Of a stretch of 64,000 bases of DNA, positions 1 to 7,900 are shown in pieces. The DNA lies in NCBI RefSeq assembly GCF_004796535.1, contig NZ_SPHY01000005.1:120001-184000 (forward strand), written 5' to 3'. Position numbers and translations under genes: made by a program. The notes beneath the pieces were generated by a model that saw only the letters and a list, made by a program, of their open reading frames with translations, ran no database searches and was not told the DNA's origin. Position 1 is the stretch's first letter; the number at the start of each line of letters is the position of its first letter. Origin of the DNA: Sphingomonas flavalba (GTDB taxonomy: Bacteria > Pseudomonadota > Alphaproteobacteria > Sphingomonadales > Sphingomonadaceae).

Positions 1-242
1 AGCAACGCGCCGACCGCGCCGCCGATAATCAGGCCGGTCGTGCCGTTATCCCGCTTGCAATGATAGCGTCCGTCACGGCCGCGCCAGACCTTGTCGTTAT
101 GGTTCAGGCGGCGAGGGTTCACGTAGCGACCTTGGCGGTCGTAATCGCCGCGATGATAGCCGTTGTGGCGCTGGGCGACGGCGGGCGCAATCGGCAGCAG
201 CATCGCGGCGATGGTGGTGGCGGCCAATGTCATTTTGAGCAT
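1..242 (-). CDS. Glycine-zipper 2TM surface protein, 3' end outside window
   Basis: The gene starts at ATG 242-240 and runs off the left edge, so only about 80 N-terminal residues are visible. They show a Sec-type signal peptide (MLKMTLAATT, hydrophobic core, AVAQ), then a Tyr/Arg/Asn/His-rich stretch. A segment WRGRDGRYHCKRDNGTTG follows and leads into LIIGGAVGAL, the beginning of a glycine-zipper membrane segment. The same segment (WRGEDGRTYCRRSDGTTG plus LIIGGAGGALIG) occurs in the next gene on the same strand, so the two are tandem paralogues. Proteins of this type sit in the outer membrane or periplasm; the exact role is unknown. Confidence 0.8.
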   Translation of the reverse strand, partial: MLKMTLAATTIAAMLLPIAPAVAQRHNGYHRGDYDRQGRYVNPRRLNHNDKVWRGRDGRYHCKRDNGTTGLIIGGAVGAL

Positions 243-363
243 GATTTTCCCTTCCTTCGTGCCGTTCAGAACCCGCAAACCCTACGCGCGGTTGCATGAA
301 CGGCCGTCGACCTCTTTGTTCATCGAAGCGTTTGTCCTGGCCGATGCGGTGTTCCGCCCCGGA

Positions 364-933
364 TCAGCGGCATTCGGCGGCGTGCTGGTCGACTGACCGG
401 CCGAGTAGGGCACCGGCGCCAAGGCCGAGGATGGTGCCGACGGCGCGGTGTCGGCCGCCGTCAATCGCGCGACCGATCAGCGCGCCGCCGGCGCCGCCGA
501 TGATGAGGCCGGTGGTGCCGTCTGATCGGCGGCAGTAGGTGCGTCCGTCTTCTCCGCGCCAGGTCTGGCCGACGTAGGCAGGGGGCGGTGCCGGCGGTGG
601 AGCCGACGCCTGGTCGTAGTCGCGGTAATAGCTGTCGCGGCTGCGGTAGTAGGCGTCGCGCGAGCGCTCGTAATTCTCGCGGTCCCGATAATATTGGTCG
701 CGGGCGCGCTCGTAGGAGTCGCGGGAATCGACCGCTCGGTCCTGTGCGTAGTTGCGATAATCCTGTGCGCTGTTGAAATGATCTCGCTCGTAAGCGTCAC
801 GGTCCGCATCGTAATCTGGCGGCGGCGGGGCGTCATAGGCGAGCGGCGGCGGCGCCCCGGTCTGGGCAGCGGCGACGGTCGTCGGCGTCGCGATCCCCAG
901 CAACGGAGCGAAAAGAAGAACGGCCTTGCGCAT
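364..933 (-). CDS. Glycine-zipper 2TM protein with Tyr/Arg heptad repeats
   Basis: This 189-residue protein has a signal peptide (MRKAVLLFAPLLGIATP, cleavage near AAAQ). A charged region then contains at least five consecutive seven-residue repeats of the type RDxYYRx (RDSYERA, RDQYYRD, RENYERS, RDAYYRS, RDSYYRD) at roughly residues 70-105. The C-terminal third carries glycine-zipper motifs (LIIGGAGGALIGRAIDGG and ILGLGAGALLG) typical of the 2TM/17-kDa surface antigen superfamily. It lies about 120 bp upstream of a paralogue on the same strand. An envelope-structural role is inferred from the family; no enzyme motif is visible. Confidence 0.85.
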   Translation of the reverse strand: MRKAVLLFAPLLGIATPTTVAAAQTGAPPPLAYDAPPPPDYDADRDAYERDHFNSAQDYRNYAQDRAVDSRDSYERARDQYYRDRENYERSRDAYYRSRDSYYRDYDQASAPPPAPPPAYVGQTWRGEDGRTYCRRSDGTTGLIIGGAGGALIGRAIDGGRHRAVGTILGLGAGALLGRSVDQHAAECR

Positions 934-1013
934 CGGAAACCTCGCTTTCGGCGCACTGGAAACACGCCATTCTTGTCCGGCCTGCCTGAACGGCGGCTGA
1001 TCGGCCCGCTGCT

Positions 1014-1526
1014 CTATTGCCCGGCCAGTATCGTGCCGCCGAGCAGCAACAGCAACTTGACGTCCAACACAGCGCCTGCCGCTTGCCGCCCGGCGACGAA
1101 CTGCGAGACTTCGGAAAGCGGAACGCGATGGACGACAATCTGTTCATCTTCGATACCGCCGCCGTCGCCGACCCTGGTCAGCCCCTCCGCTCGAACCAGG
1201 GTGAAGGTTTCGGAGATCATGCCAGGCGACGACGCGAAGCGCCCCACCGGCGTGATCCGCGCGGCGCGATAGCCCGTCTCCTCCTCCAATTCGCGCGCGG
1301 CGGCGGCGAGCACCGTCTCGCCATCCCGCTCGTCGCCGACCAGCCCGGCGGGCAACTCCAGGCACCGGGCGCCGAGCGGCACACGATATTGCTCGACCAG
1401 CAGAACATGGCCGTCATCGACGGCCAGGATCACCGCCGCCTCGATGTTCCGCGCGCGGGACACATATTCCCATTTGCCGTCGCGCTTGGCGGTGATGAAG
1501 CGGCCCTGCCAGACAATCTCTTCCAT
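1014..1526 (-). CDS. Nudix hydrolase, ADP-ribose pyrophosphatase-like
   Basis: The 170-residue protein contains a complete Nudix box at about residues 64-86, G-x5-E-x7-REL-x-EE-x-GY, which binds divalent metal and hydrolyses nucleoside diphosphates linked to another moiety. The upstream segment LLVEQYRVPLG and downstream PVGRFASSPGMISE are characteristic of the ADP-ribose/ADP-sugar pyrophosphatase branch. Its start lies 10 bp downstream of the TPM-domain gene stop, so it is probably the last gene of the lemA-TPM-TPM operon. The substrate is inferred from family only. Confidence 0.88.
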   Translation of the reverse strand: MEEIVWQGRFITAKRDGKWEYVSRARNIEAAVILAVDDGHVLLVEQYRVPLGARCLELPAGLVGDERDGETVLAAAARELEEETGYRAARITPVGRFASSPGMISETFTLVRAEGLTRVGDGGGIEDEQIVVHRVPLSEVSQFVAGRQAAGAVLDVKLLLLLGGTILAGQ

Positions 1527-1536
1527 GTGCGCGGCG

Positions 1537-2202
1537 CTACAGGATGATCAGGCGGTCCGGCAACTCATTGGTGTCATCGGTGCTCTTCGGGAAATGCGCC
1601 GCGAGGATCGCGCCGACATGACTAACCGCTGCGACGACGCCATCAGCGACACGACCAGCGCGGACTTCGTCGATCATCGCCGCCATCGCCTCACCCCAGG
1701 CTGCGGGCGCGACGCGGGTGTGGATCGCCTCGTCGGCGACGATCTCGGCGACGTGCTCCTCCATCGACAGATAGATCAGGACGCCGGTGCGGCCGACGGT
1801 GCGCCGCTCCGCACCCACCTTGAAGCAGGCGATCGCGCGGGCGCGCACCCGCGCCACCTTGAGCGCATTCGGGGTCAGCCACAGCCGCAGTGGACGCCAG
1901 GTCAGGATCAGCCAGACGGCCAGGAATTTCAGTGCCATCATCGCCAGCAGCGCGGCGCAGATCAGCGCCGGTTCGTGGCTGATCGACCAGCCGCCAGACA
2001 GCCCGTCGAGTGCGTCGGTCAGCAGCGCCGGGAACAGAGCAAAAAAGGCGGGGACAAGCAGCGCAATGCCGATTGCCCAGAGCAGCGCGACATCATGATA
2101 GCTGTCCGACCGGTCCGCGGCGATCGTCACGATCTCGCCGTTCGACAACCGCTCTGCGGCTCCGACCGCCTCCGAAACGCGCCGTGCGCCCGCTTCGTCC
2201 AT
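1537..2202 (-). CDS. TPM-domain membrane protein (second TPM paralogue)
   Basis: The chosen ATG (2202-2200) overlaps the TGA of the upstream gene by one base and is preceded at six bases by GGGAGG, which favours it over more upstream codons that would encode an implausible Arg-rich leader. The 221-residue product starts MDEAGARRVSEAVGAAE with a SNGEIVT segment typical of TPM-phosphatase-like domains. Two hydrophobic stretches follow (LLWAIGIALLVPAFFALFPALL and LLAMMALKFLAVWLIL), and the rest of the TPM fold (VLIYLSMEEHVAEIVAD) comes after them. It accompanies LemA and a YgcG-like TPM protein, a conserved trio of unknown envelope function. Confidence 0.82.
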   Translation of the reverse strand: MDEAGARRVSEAVGAAERLSNGEIVTIAADRSDSYHDVALLWAIGIALLVPAFFALFPALLTDALDGLSGGWSISHEPALICAALLAMMALKFLAVWLILTWRPLRLWLTPNALKVARVRARAIACFKVGAERRTVGRTGVLIYLSMEEHVAEIVADEAIHTRVAPAAWGEAMAAMIDEVRAGRVADGVVAAVSHVGAILAAHFPKSTDDTNELPDRLIIL

Positions 2203-3017
2203 CACCATCCTCCCGATGCGCCGCCGCCACCGAACGATCCGCCGCCGCCGGAAAAGCCTCCGCCTCCGCCTCCGCCCCATCCACCGCCGCCACGGCCGCC
2301 CCAGTGATCGTCGCCGCCCCAGACGATGACCGGACCGGCCCCGCCGCGAAAGCGCCGACCGCGCCGGCCGAACAGCGCGGGCAGCACGAACACCACCATG
2401 ACGATGATCCAGAAAATCAGCGCCACCGGGATACCGTCGTCCTGTCGGTCCTTGGCCTGGGCAAGCAATTGCTGCTGGCGCGCTTGCGCCTGGTCTTCCG
2501 GCAACTGCAGTTGGGCGATGACCGCATCGACGCCGGCGGCGATGCCGCCCGCCATGTCGCCGTCGCGGAAGCGCGGGGTGATCTGGGTGTTGATGATGAC
2601 GGATGACAGCGCGTCGGTCAGATAAGGCTCCAGGCCGTAGCCGACCTCGATCCTGACCTTGCGCTCGTTCGGCGCGACGAGCAGCAGGACGCCATCATTT
2701 TCCTGCTTGGATCCGATCCCCCACGTGCGGCCGAGCCGGTAGCCGTAGTCGGCGATGTCGTAGCCTTGCAAATCCGTCACGGTCGCGACGACGAACTGGC
2801 GCCCGGTCTGCTGCTCAACGGTGGCGAGCTTGGCCGTAAGGGCAGCGGCCTGGGCGGCGTCTAGCAGATGCGCGTCGTCGACGACCCGCCCGCTCAGCTT
2901 CGGGAGTGTCTGGGCCTGCGCTGTGGACGCGAGCAGCAGCGCCAGCAGGACAAGCAGCCATGCCCATCCCCGGCCCAGCGGTAGCATCGGGGATCGCGCG
3001 GGCAGAAAGAAAGGCAT
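2202..3017 (-). CDS. YgcG-like TPM-domain protein with Gly-rich tail
   Basis: The product begins MPFFLPARSP, followed by a hydrophobic signal segment (WLLVLLALLLASTAQAQ). A TPM domain follows (SGRVVDDAHLL, then VATVTDLQGYDIADYGYRLG, NDGVLLLVAPNERKVRIEVGYGLE). A membrane helix (VALIFWIIVMVVFVLPALFG) precedes a C-terminal tail almost wholly of Gly with Ser/Trp, the hallmark of the YgcG group. The start is placed at 3017, 23 bp after the lemA stop; 2987 (MLPLGRGW) is an alternative. TPM domains were named from thylakoid photosystem-II repair proteins, and the bacterial function is not firmly known. Confidence 0.85.
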   Translation of the reverse strand: MPFFLPARSPMLPLGRGWAWLLVLLALLLASTAQAQTLPKLSGRVVDDAHLLDAAQAAALTAKLATVEQQTGRQFVVATVTDLQGYDIADYGYRLGRTWGIGSKQENDGVLLLVAPNERKVRIEVGYGLEPYLTDALSSVIINTQITPRFRDGDMAGGIAAGVDAVIAQLQLPEDQAQARQQQLLAQAKDRQDDGIPVALIFWIIVMVVFVLPALFGRRGRRFRGGAGPVIVWGGDDHWGGRGGGGWGGGGGGGFSGGGGSFGGGGASGGW

Positions 3018-3039
3018 GGCGCCGGTCCCCGTGCCCGCT

Positions 3040-3642
3040 TCAGCTCTTGGTGCCGAAATCGACCTTGGGCGCGCGGTCGGCATTGGGTGCGGTCGCCTCG
3101 AACGGGGTCAGCGGCTTGGCGCCGTGGACCAGCTTGGCGCCGATCATGTCGGGGAAGGTGCGGATGCGGGTGTTATAGGCGCGTACCGCTTCGTTATAAT
3201 CGCGCAACGCGATCGCGATCCGGTTCTCCGTTCCTTCGAGCTGCGACTGGAGGGCAAGGAAATTCTGGTTGGATTTCAGGTCGGGATAAGCCTCGACCGT
3301 CATCAGCAGGCGACCGAGCGACTGGCCGAGCGAGCCTTGTGCGTCCTGGAACGCCTTGACCTTCGCCGGGTCGTTCAGGTCGTCGGCGCTGAGTTGGGTC
3401 GAAGAGGCGCGGGCGCGCGCCTCCGTCACCTCGGTCAGCACGCTCTTCTCTTGAGCGGCATAGCCTTGCACCGTGGCGACCAGATTGGGGATCAGGTCGG
3501 CGCGGCGCTGGTACTGGGTCTGGACGTCGGCCCAACGCGCCTTGGCGGTCTCCTCGGCGGTGGGGACGCTGTTGATGCCGCAGGCGGGCAGCGGCAGCAC
3601 CAGTGCTGGCACGGCAAACATAGCGAGAAAGCGGCGGTCCAT
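3040..3642 (-). CDS. lemA: LemA family lipoprotein
   Basis: Translation from ATG 3642 gives MDRRFLAMFAVPALVLPLPACG, a signal peptide with a lipobox ending LPAC, so the mature protein is likely lipid-anchored. An AAGGA element lies about 8 bases upstream. The body is helical and shows the family signatures WADVQTQYQRRADLIPNLV, QSLGRLLMTVEAYPDLKSNQNF and YNEAVRAYNTRIRTFP. LemA is the first gene of an apparent lemA-TPM-TPM-Nudix operon. Its biochemical role is not established in the family. A much longer frame upstream to 3966 overlaps mscL on the other strand and is rejected. Confidence 0.9.
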   Translation of the reverse strand: MDRRFLAMFAVPALVLPLPACGINSVPTAEETAKARWADVQTQYQRRADLIPNLVATVQGYAAQEKSVLTEVTEARARASSTQLSADDLNDPAKVKAFQDAQGSLGQSLGRLLMTVEAYPDLKSNQNFLALQSQLEGTENRIAIALRDYNEAVRAYNTRIRTFPDMIGAKLVHGAKPLTPFEATAPNADRAPKVDFGTKS

Positions 3643-3772
3643 CGGCGTCATCCTTTCAGGCCAACTGTATTGTGCGGGGAATACAGCAGCGCCACGCCCG
3701 CCGCAATCACTCTTGCCTTCGCGCCGAGATCGGGGAAAGTTCCGTCCGACCGGCTGACAGGGAGATGCAATC

Positions 3773-4192
3773 ATGCTCGGTGAGTTCAAGGCCTTCATCA
3801 TGCGCGGCAACGTGCTCGACCTGGCGGTCGCCGTCATCATCGGCGCCGCATTCGGCAAAATCACCACGTCGTTGACCGAAGACATCATCATGCCGGTGGT
3901 CGGCTGGCTGTTCGGCGGCCTCGACTTTTCCAGCCATTTCATCACCCTCGGCGCCATTCCCGCCACCTATACCGGCTCGCTGACCGATTATGCGGCGCTG
4001 AAGGCGGCGGGCGTCGCCCTGCTCGGCTGGGGCGAGTTCCTGACGGTGGTGATCAACTTCATCATCCTCGCCTTCATCATTTTCCTCCTGATCCGCTCGG
4101 CGACCAAGCTGGCGCTACGCAAGGACGGCGATGAGGTGCCGGGCGATATCGCCCTGCTGACCGAGATCCGCGACCTGCTGAAGAACAGGTAG
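3773..4192 (+). CDS. mscL: Large-conductance mechanosensitive channel
   Basis: The 139-residue protein is of normal length for MscL. It starts with the amphipathic helix and first membrane helix (FKAFIMRGNVLDLAVAVIIG, the pore-lining helix). A periplasmic loop follows, then the second helix (FLTVVINFIILAFIIFLLIR) and a C-terminal cytoplasmic helix (ALLTEIRDLLKNR). The channel opens under membrane tension to release solutes on hypo-osmotic shock and works as a homo-oligomer in the inner membrane. It is a single gene between lemA (opposite strand) and the tmRNA gene. Confidence 0.96.
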   Translation: MLGEFKAFIMRGNVLDLAVAVIIGAAFGKITTSLTEDIIMPVVGWLFGGLDFSSHFITLGAIPATYTGSLTDYAALKAAGVALLGWGEFLTVVINFIILAFIIFLLIRSATKLALRKDGDEVPGDIALLTEIRDLLKNR

Positions 4193-4266
4193 CATCGCCT
4201 CCCGCCCTACGGCGCGAAGCCACCGCCGGGCGGCTTCACTTCACATTCATCGCCGATCGCCTATAT

Positions 4267-4527
4267 CGGCCGTGCCGGATTCGTCCGGAGATGGCGATGA
4301 ATGATGCCGTGGAATAGATGCAGCGGACCCGGGGGCAGTACCCGGCGGCTCCACCACAAACCCCCGAAAGGGGGTTTGTGACGGGGCCGAACCAGGATCG
4401 ACGTGTATTCAAAGACGGTGTTTTTGCCCGGGCTGAGTAACCCGTTAAAGGCTCAAAACCACAAGTGCCAACGATAACGAGGCGCTCGCGATTGCCGCGT
4501 AATCACGGCCTAACGGCTTAGATTACA
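4267..4527 (+). ncRNA. ssrA: Circularly permuted two-piece tmRNA (ends approximate)
   Basis: The acceptor piece comes first and ends in CGGCTCC-A-CCA (4346-4356), with a T-arm whose CCGGG/CCCGG stem precedes it. The coding piece begins GGGGCCG at 4383, which pairs over seven positions (one G-U) with 4346-4352, and continues with the tmRNA-typical GATCGACG. Between the pieces a perfect 9-bp hairpin with a GAAA loop (4357-4378) marks the segment removed in processing. The tag reading frame from GCC 4467 to TAA 4502 encodes ANDNEALAIAA, an alphaproteobacterial-type degradation tag. It rescues stalled ribosomes. The outer ends are estimated. Confidence 0.93.
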
Positions 4528-4640
4528 AGGCTTGAACGCGGTTCGGGCCGCACCGGGCAACAGAAGCGGATTCCAGCGGTACGGGGGGCACCGGGCAACA
4601 GAAGCTCCCCACTTCCCCATCTGCGGACTGCCCGGCGCCG

Positions 4641-4823
4641 CTATCGGCGGCGATCGAACAGCCAGAACAGCACCGCGATCAGCGCGCCGGCACCAACGCC
4701 GATGACCAGGCCGAGCGAGGGCTGGCGGTAGAGGCCGCCGACGAAAGTACCGACCAGCGGCAGAATCGCCAGTGCGATGCCGGCGGCGCGGGGATTGGGG
4801 TTGGGCGCATGGGGCGAAGTCAT
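4641..4823 (-). CDS. Small two-helix membrane protein
   Basis: The 60-residue protein begins MTSPHAPNPNPRAAG. It then has two hydrophobic segments (IALAILPLVGTFVGGLY and LGLVIGVGAGALIAVLFWLF) and ends DRRR, so it is probably an inner-membrane hairpin protein. The open frame extends upstream to 4925, but the extra residues are polar and unlike a leader. It sits downstream of the glutamate dehydrogenase on the same strand. No function is recognised. Confidence 0.6.
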   Translation of the reverse strand: MTSPHAPNPNPRAAGIALAILPLVGTFVGGLYRQPSLGLVIGVGAGALIAVLFWLFDRRR

Positions 4824-4978
4824 CGTTCGTCGCCAATGCCATGTCCCGCACCGATACGCCAGCGGTGCCGCATCGATACGCTTTGTCCCGCCGGGGAGAA
4901 GCGACGAAAATACCTTCGGTATCATTCACCGGCCGCCCGCCGGGTGGCGGCTTCACCCGGCAGCCAGCCCGATCCCCC

Positions 4979-7900
4979 TCAGTGCGACAGCAGCACCCGC
5001 GCCTGGCCGGCGACCTGCGCCAGCATGGCGGCATTCGGCACGGCGGCGCCGCGCGCCCGCTTTATGACGTCGCGGAACGCGGTGACGCGCGTCGCATTGC
5101 CGCCCAGCCAATCAGCGACCTTCGCCTCCGGCGCCTTGCCCCCGGCGCGCGCCAGGAAGTCGAGCCGCATCTGCTGAAAATCACGCGCCAGCCCGGCAGT
5201 CAGCAGCCGTTCCCAGGGATCGGTCGGATGCAAGCGGATCGCGGTGGTCTGCGCCCAGTCGAGACCGAGCGCCGCGCCCAGCGCGGTGAACGCGCTGGCG
5301 AGCACCGTCTCGTCCACCTTGCTGCGCGCACCGAGCGCCGCCAGACCGATGGCGCCGTCCAGTTCGAACAGGCGGGTGACGCGCTGGACGAGTGGGATCG
5401 GAGCGCCGACGGCGGTCAGCCGGTCGGCGATCGCGCGGGCGGCGGCGCGTCCTTCGTCGCGCAGGATCTCGTCGACCTTGGCGTCGAGCCGCTTGATCCC
5501 CGGAGCCAGCATCGCGACCAGATCGCTCGGCTGCTGGCCGGGCTGGATCGTGCGGATCAGGTCAGCCATCTGCGCGCGCATCGCCGCCGCAACCTGGTCG
5601 AGCAGCATCAGCCGGCCTTCTTCACTGATCGCCGCCGCGTCGATGTCTGCCCAGATCTGGCCGATGCCGAACAGGCGCTCGGCGGTGATGAACACCGTCG
5701 CGATGTCGGCCAGTGAGGCGCCTTCCTCTTCCGCCAGCTCGAACGGGACGATCAGGCCCATGCGGTTGACGATGCGGTTGGCAACCTTGGTAGCGATGAT
5801 CTCGCCGCGCAATTGGTGGGCGTCGATCGCAGCGGCGAACCGCTTCTGCATAGGCATCGGGAACGCAGCGTGCAGTTCCGACGCCAGCGCCGGATCGGCT
5901 GCCATCGCGCCCCGCTCGATGCCGTCCTGCAGCGCCAGCTTGGCCGTGGCGAGCAGTACCGCCAGTTCCGGCCGGGTCAGGCCGCGCTTGTCCTGGGCGC
6001 GGCGCAGCAGTTCTTCGTTCGGTGCCAGTCCCTCGACCGCACGATCGAGCCGGCCTTCGCTTTCGAATATCTCGATCAGCCGGACATAGGATGGCAACGC
6101 CGCCGCTCCGCCGCTCTCGGCGATCGACAGGGCCAGCGTCTGCATCCGGTTGTCCTCCAGCACCAGCGCGGCGACATCGTCTGTCATGCTCTCGAGGAAG
6201 GTGTTGCGATCCTCGAAGCCAAGCCGGCCTTCCTTGACCTCGCGGTTGAGCGCGATCTTGATGTTGACCTCGTTGTCGGAACAGTCGACGCCGGCCGAAT
6301 TGTCGATGAAGTCGGCATTGTTGCGGCCGCCCTTCAGCGCATAAGCAATGCGGCCGGCCTGGGTGACGCCCAGGTTGGCGCCCTCACCGATCGCGGTGGC
6401 GCGGACGTCCTCGCCATTGACGCGCAGCCGGTCATTGGCCGGATCGCCGACCTCGCTATTGGCCTGCGCCTTGGCCTTCACATAGGTGCCGATGCCGCCG
6501 AACCACAGCAGGTCGGCCGGGCTTTTCAGGATGGCGGAGATCAGCGCCGTCGGCTCCATCTCCGTCTCGGTAACGCTGAGCAGGGCGCGGACCTCGGGCG
6601 TCAGCGGCACTGTCTTGGCGCTGCGTGGGTAGACGCCGCCGCCGGCCGAGATCAGCTTCGCATCATAATCCGCCCAACTCGATCGCGGCAGGCTGAACAG
6701 CCGCTGGCGTTCCGTCCAGCTCTTTGCCGGGTCAGGGTCGGGGTCGAGGAAGATGTGGCGGTGGTCGAAGGCGGCGACCAGCTTGATCGCCTTGGACAGC
6801 AGCATGCCGTTGCCGAACACGTCGCCCGACATATCTCCGCAGCCGACGACGCGAACCGACTCGGTCTGCACGTCGACGCCACGCTCGGCGAAATGGCGCT
6901 GGACGGAGATCCACGCGCCACGTGCGGTAATCCCCATGCCCTTGTGGTCGTAGCCGTGGCTGCCGCCGCTGGCAAAGGCGTCACCCAGCCAGAAATTGCG
7001 TTCCTCGGCGATCGCGTTGGCGACGTCGGAGAAGCTGGCGGTGCCCTTGTCGGCGGCGACGACGAAATAGGGATCGTCACCGTCGAGCGCGACGACCTTT
7101 TCGGGGTGGACCACCTTGCCGCCGACGATGTTGTCGGTGACCGACAGCAGCGCGCGGATGAAGACGCGGTAGCTTTCCTTGCCTTCTTCCAGCCAGGCGT
7201 CGCGGTTGGACGGATCGGGCAGCTGCTTGGCGTAGAAGCCGCCCTTGGCGCCAGTCGGCACGATCACCGCGTTCTTGACGCGCTGCGCCTTCATCAGGCC
7301 GAGCACCTCGGTGCGGAAATCGTCGCGCCGGTCTGACCAGCGCAGCCCGCCGCGCGCGATCGGCCCGGTGCGCAGGTGGATCGCCTCGATCCGCGCGCTG
7401 TAGACGAAAATTTCCCGCCACGGCACAGGTGCCGGCAGGCCGGGGACCAGCGCGCTGTCGAACTTGAACGCCAGTGCCTCGCGCCCGCCGGGGGCGAAGG
7501 CGTTGGTGCGCAGGATCGCCGCGACCACGCCCTTGAGCAGGCGCAGGATGCGGTCGTCGTCGGCGCCGGCGACATCGCGCAGCCCGGCGTCGAGCGCTGC
7601 CTGCGCGGCATCGGCCGCGTCGCCGCTCTTGCGGCCAGCGGCCGGGTCGTGGCGCGCGTCGAACAGCGCAATCAGCGCGGCGGCGACCTTCGGCGCTCGC
7701 GCCAGCGCGTCGACGACGGTGGTCAGGCCATAGGACAGGCCGGTCTGGCGCAGGTAGCGGAACCAGGCGCGGAACAGCACGATTGCCCGCGGGTTGAGCG
7801 CGGCGCAGACGATCAGCCGGTTGAACGCGTCATTCTCCGCCCGGCCGGACAATACGGCGGCGATCGCCTGTTCGACCACGTCGGCGCGGTCGAACAACGC

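Noticed and set aside
364-933. CRISPR-like periodicity
   Set aside because: The repeating pattern is the protein heptad repeat of the glycine-zipper gene; there are no constant repeats with unique spacers. No CRISPR array is seen in the window.
3651-3966. An N-terminal extension of lemA by about 105 codons
   Set aside because: It overlaps mscL on the other strand and lacks a leader pattern; the lipoprotein signal peptide starts at 3642.
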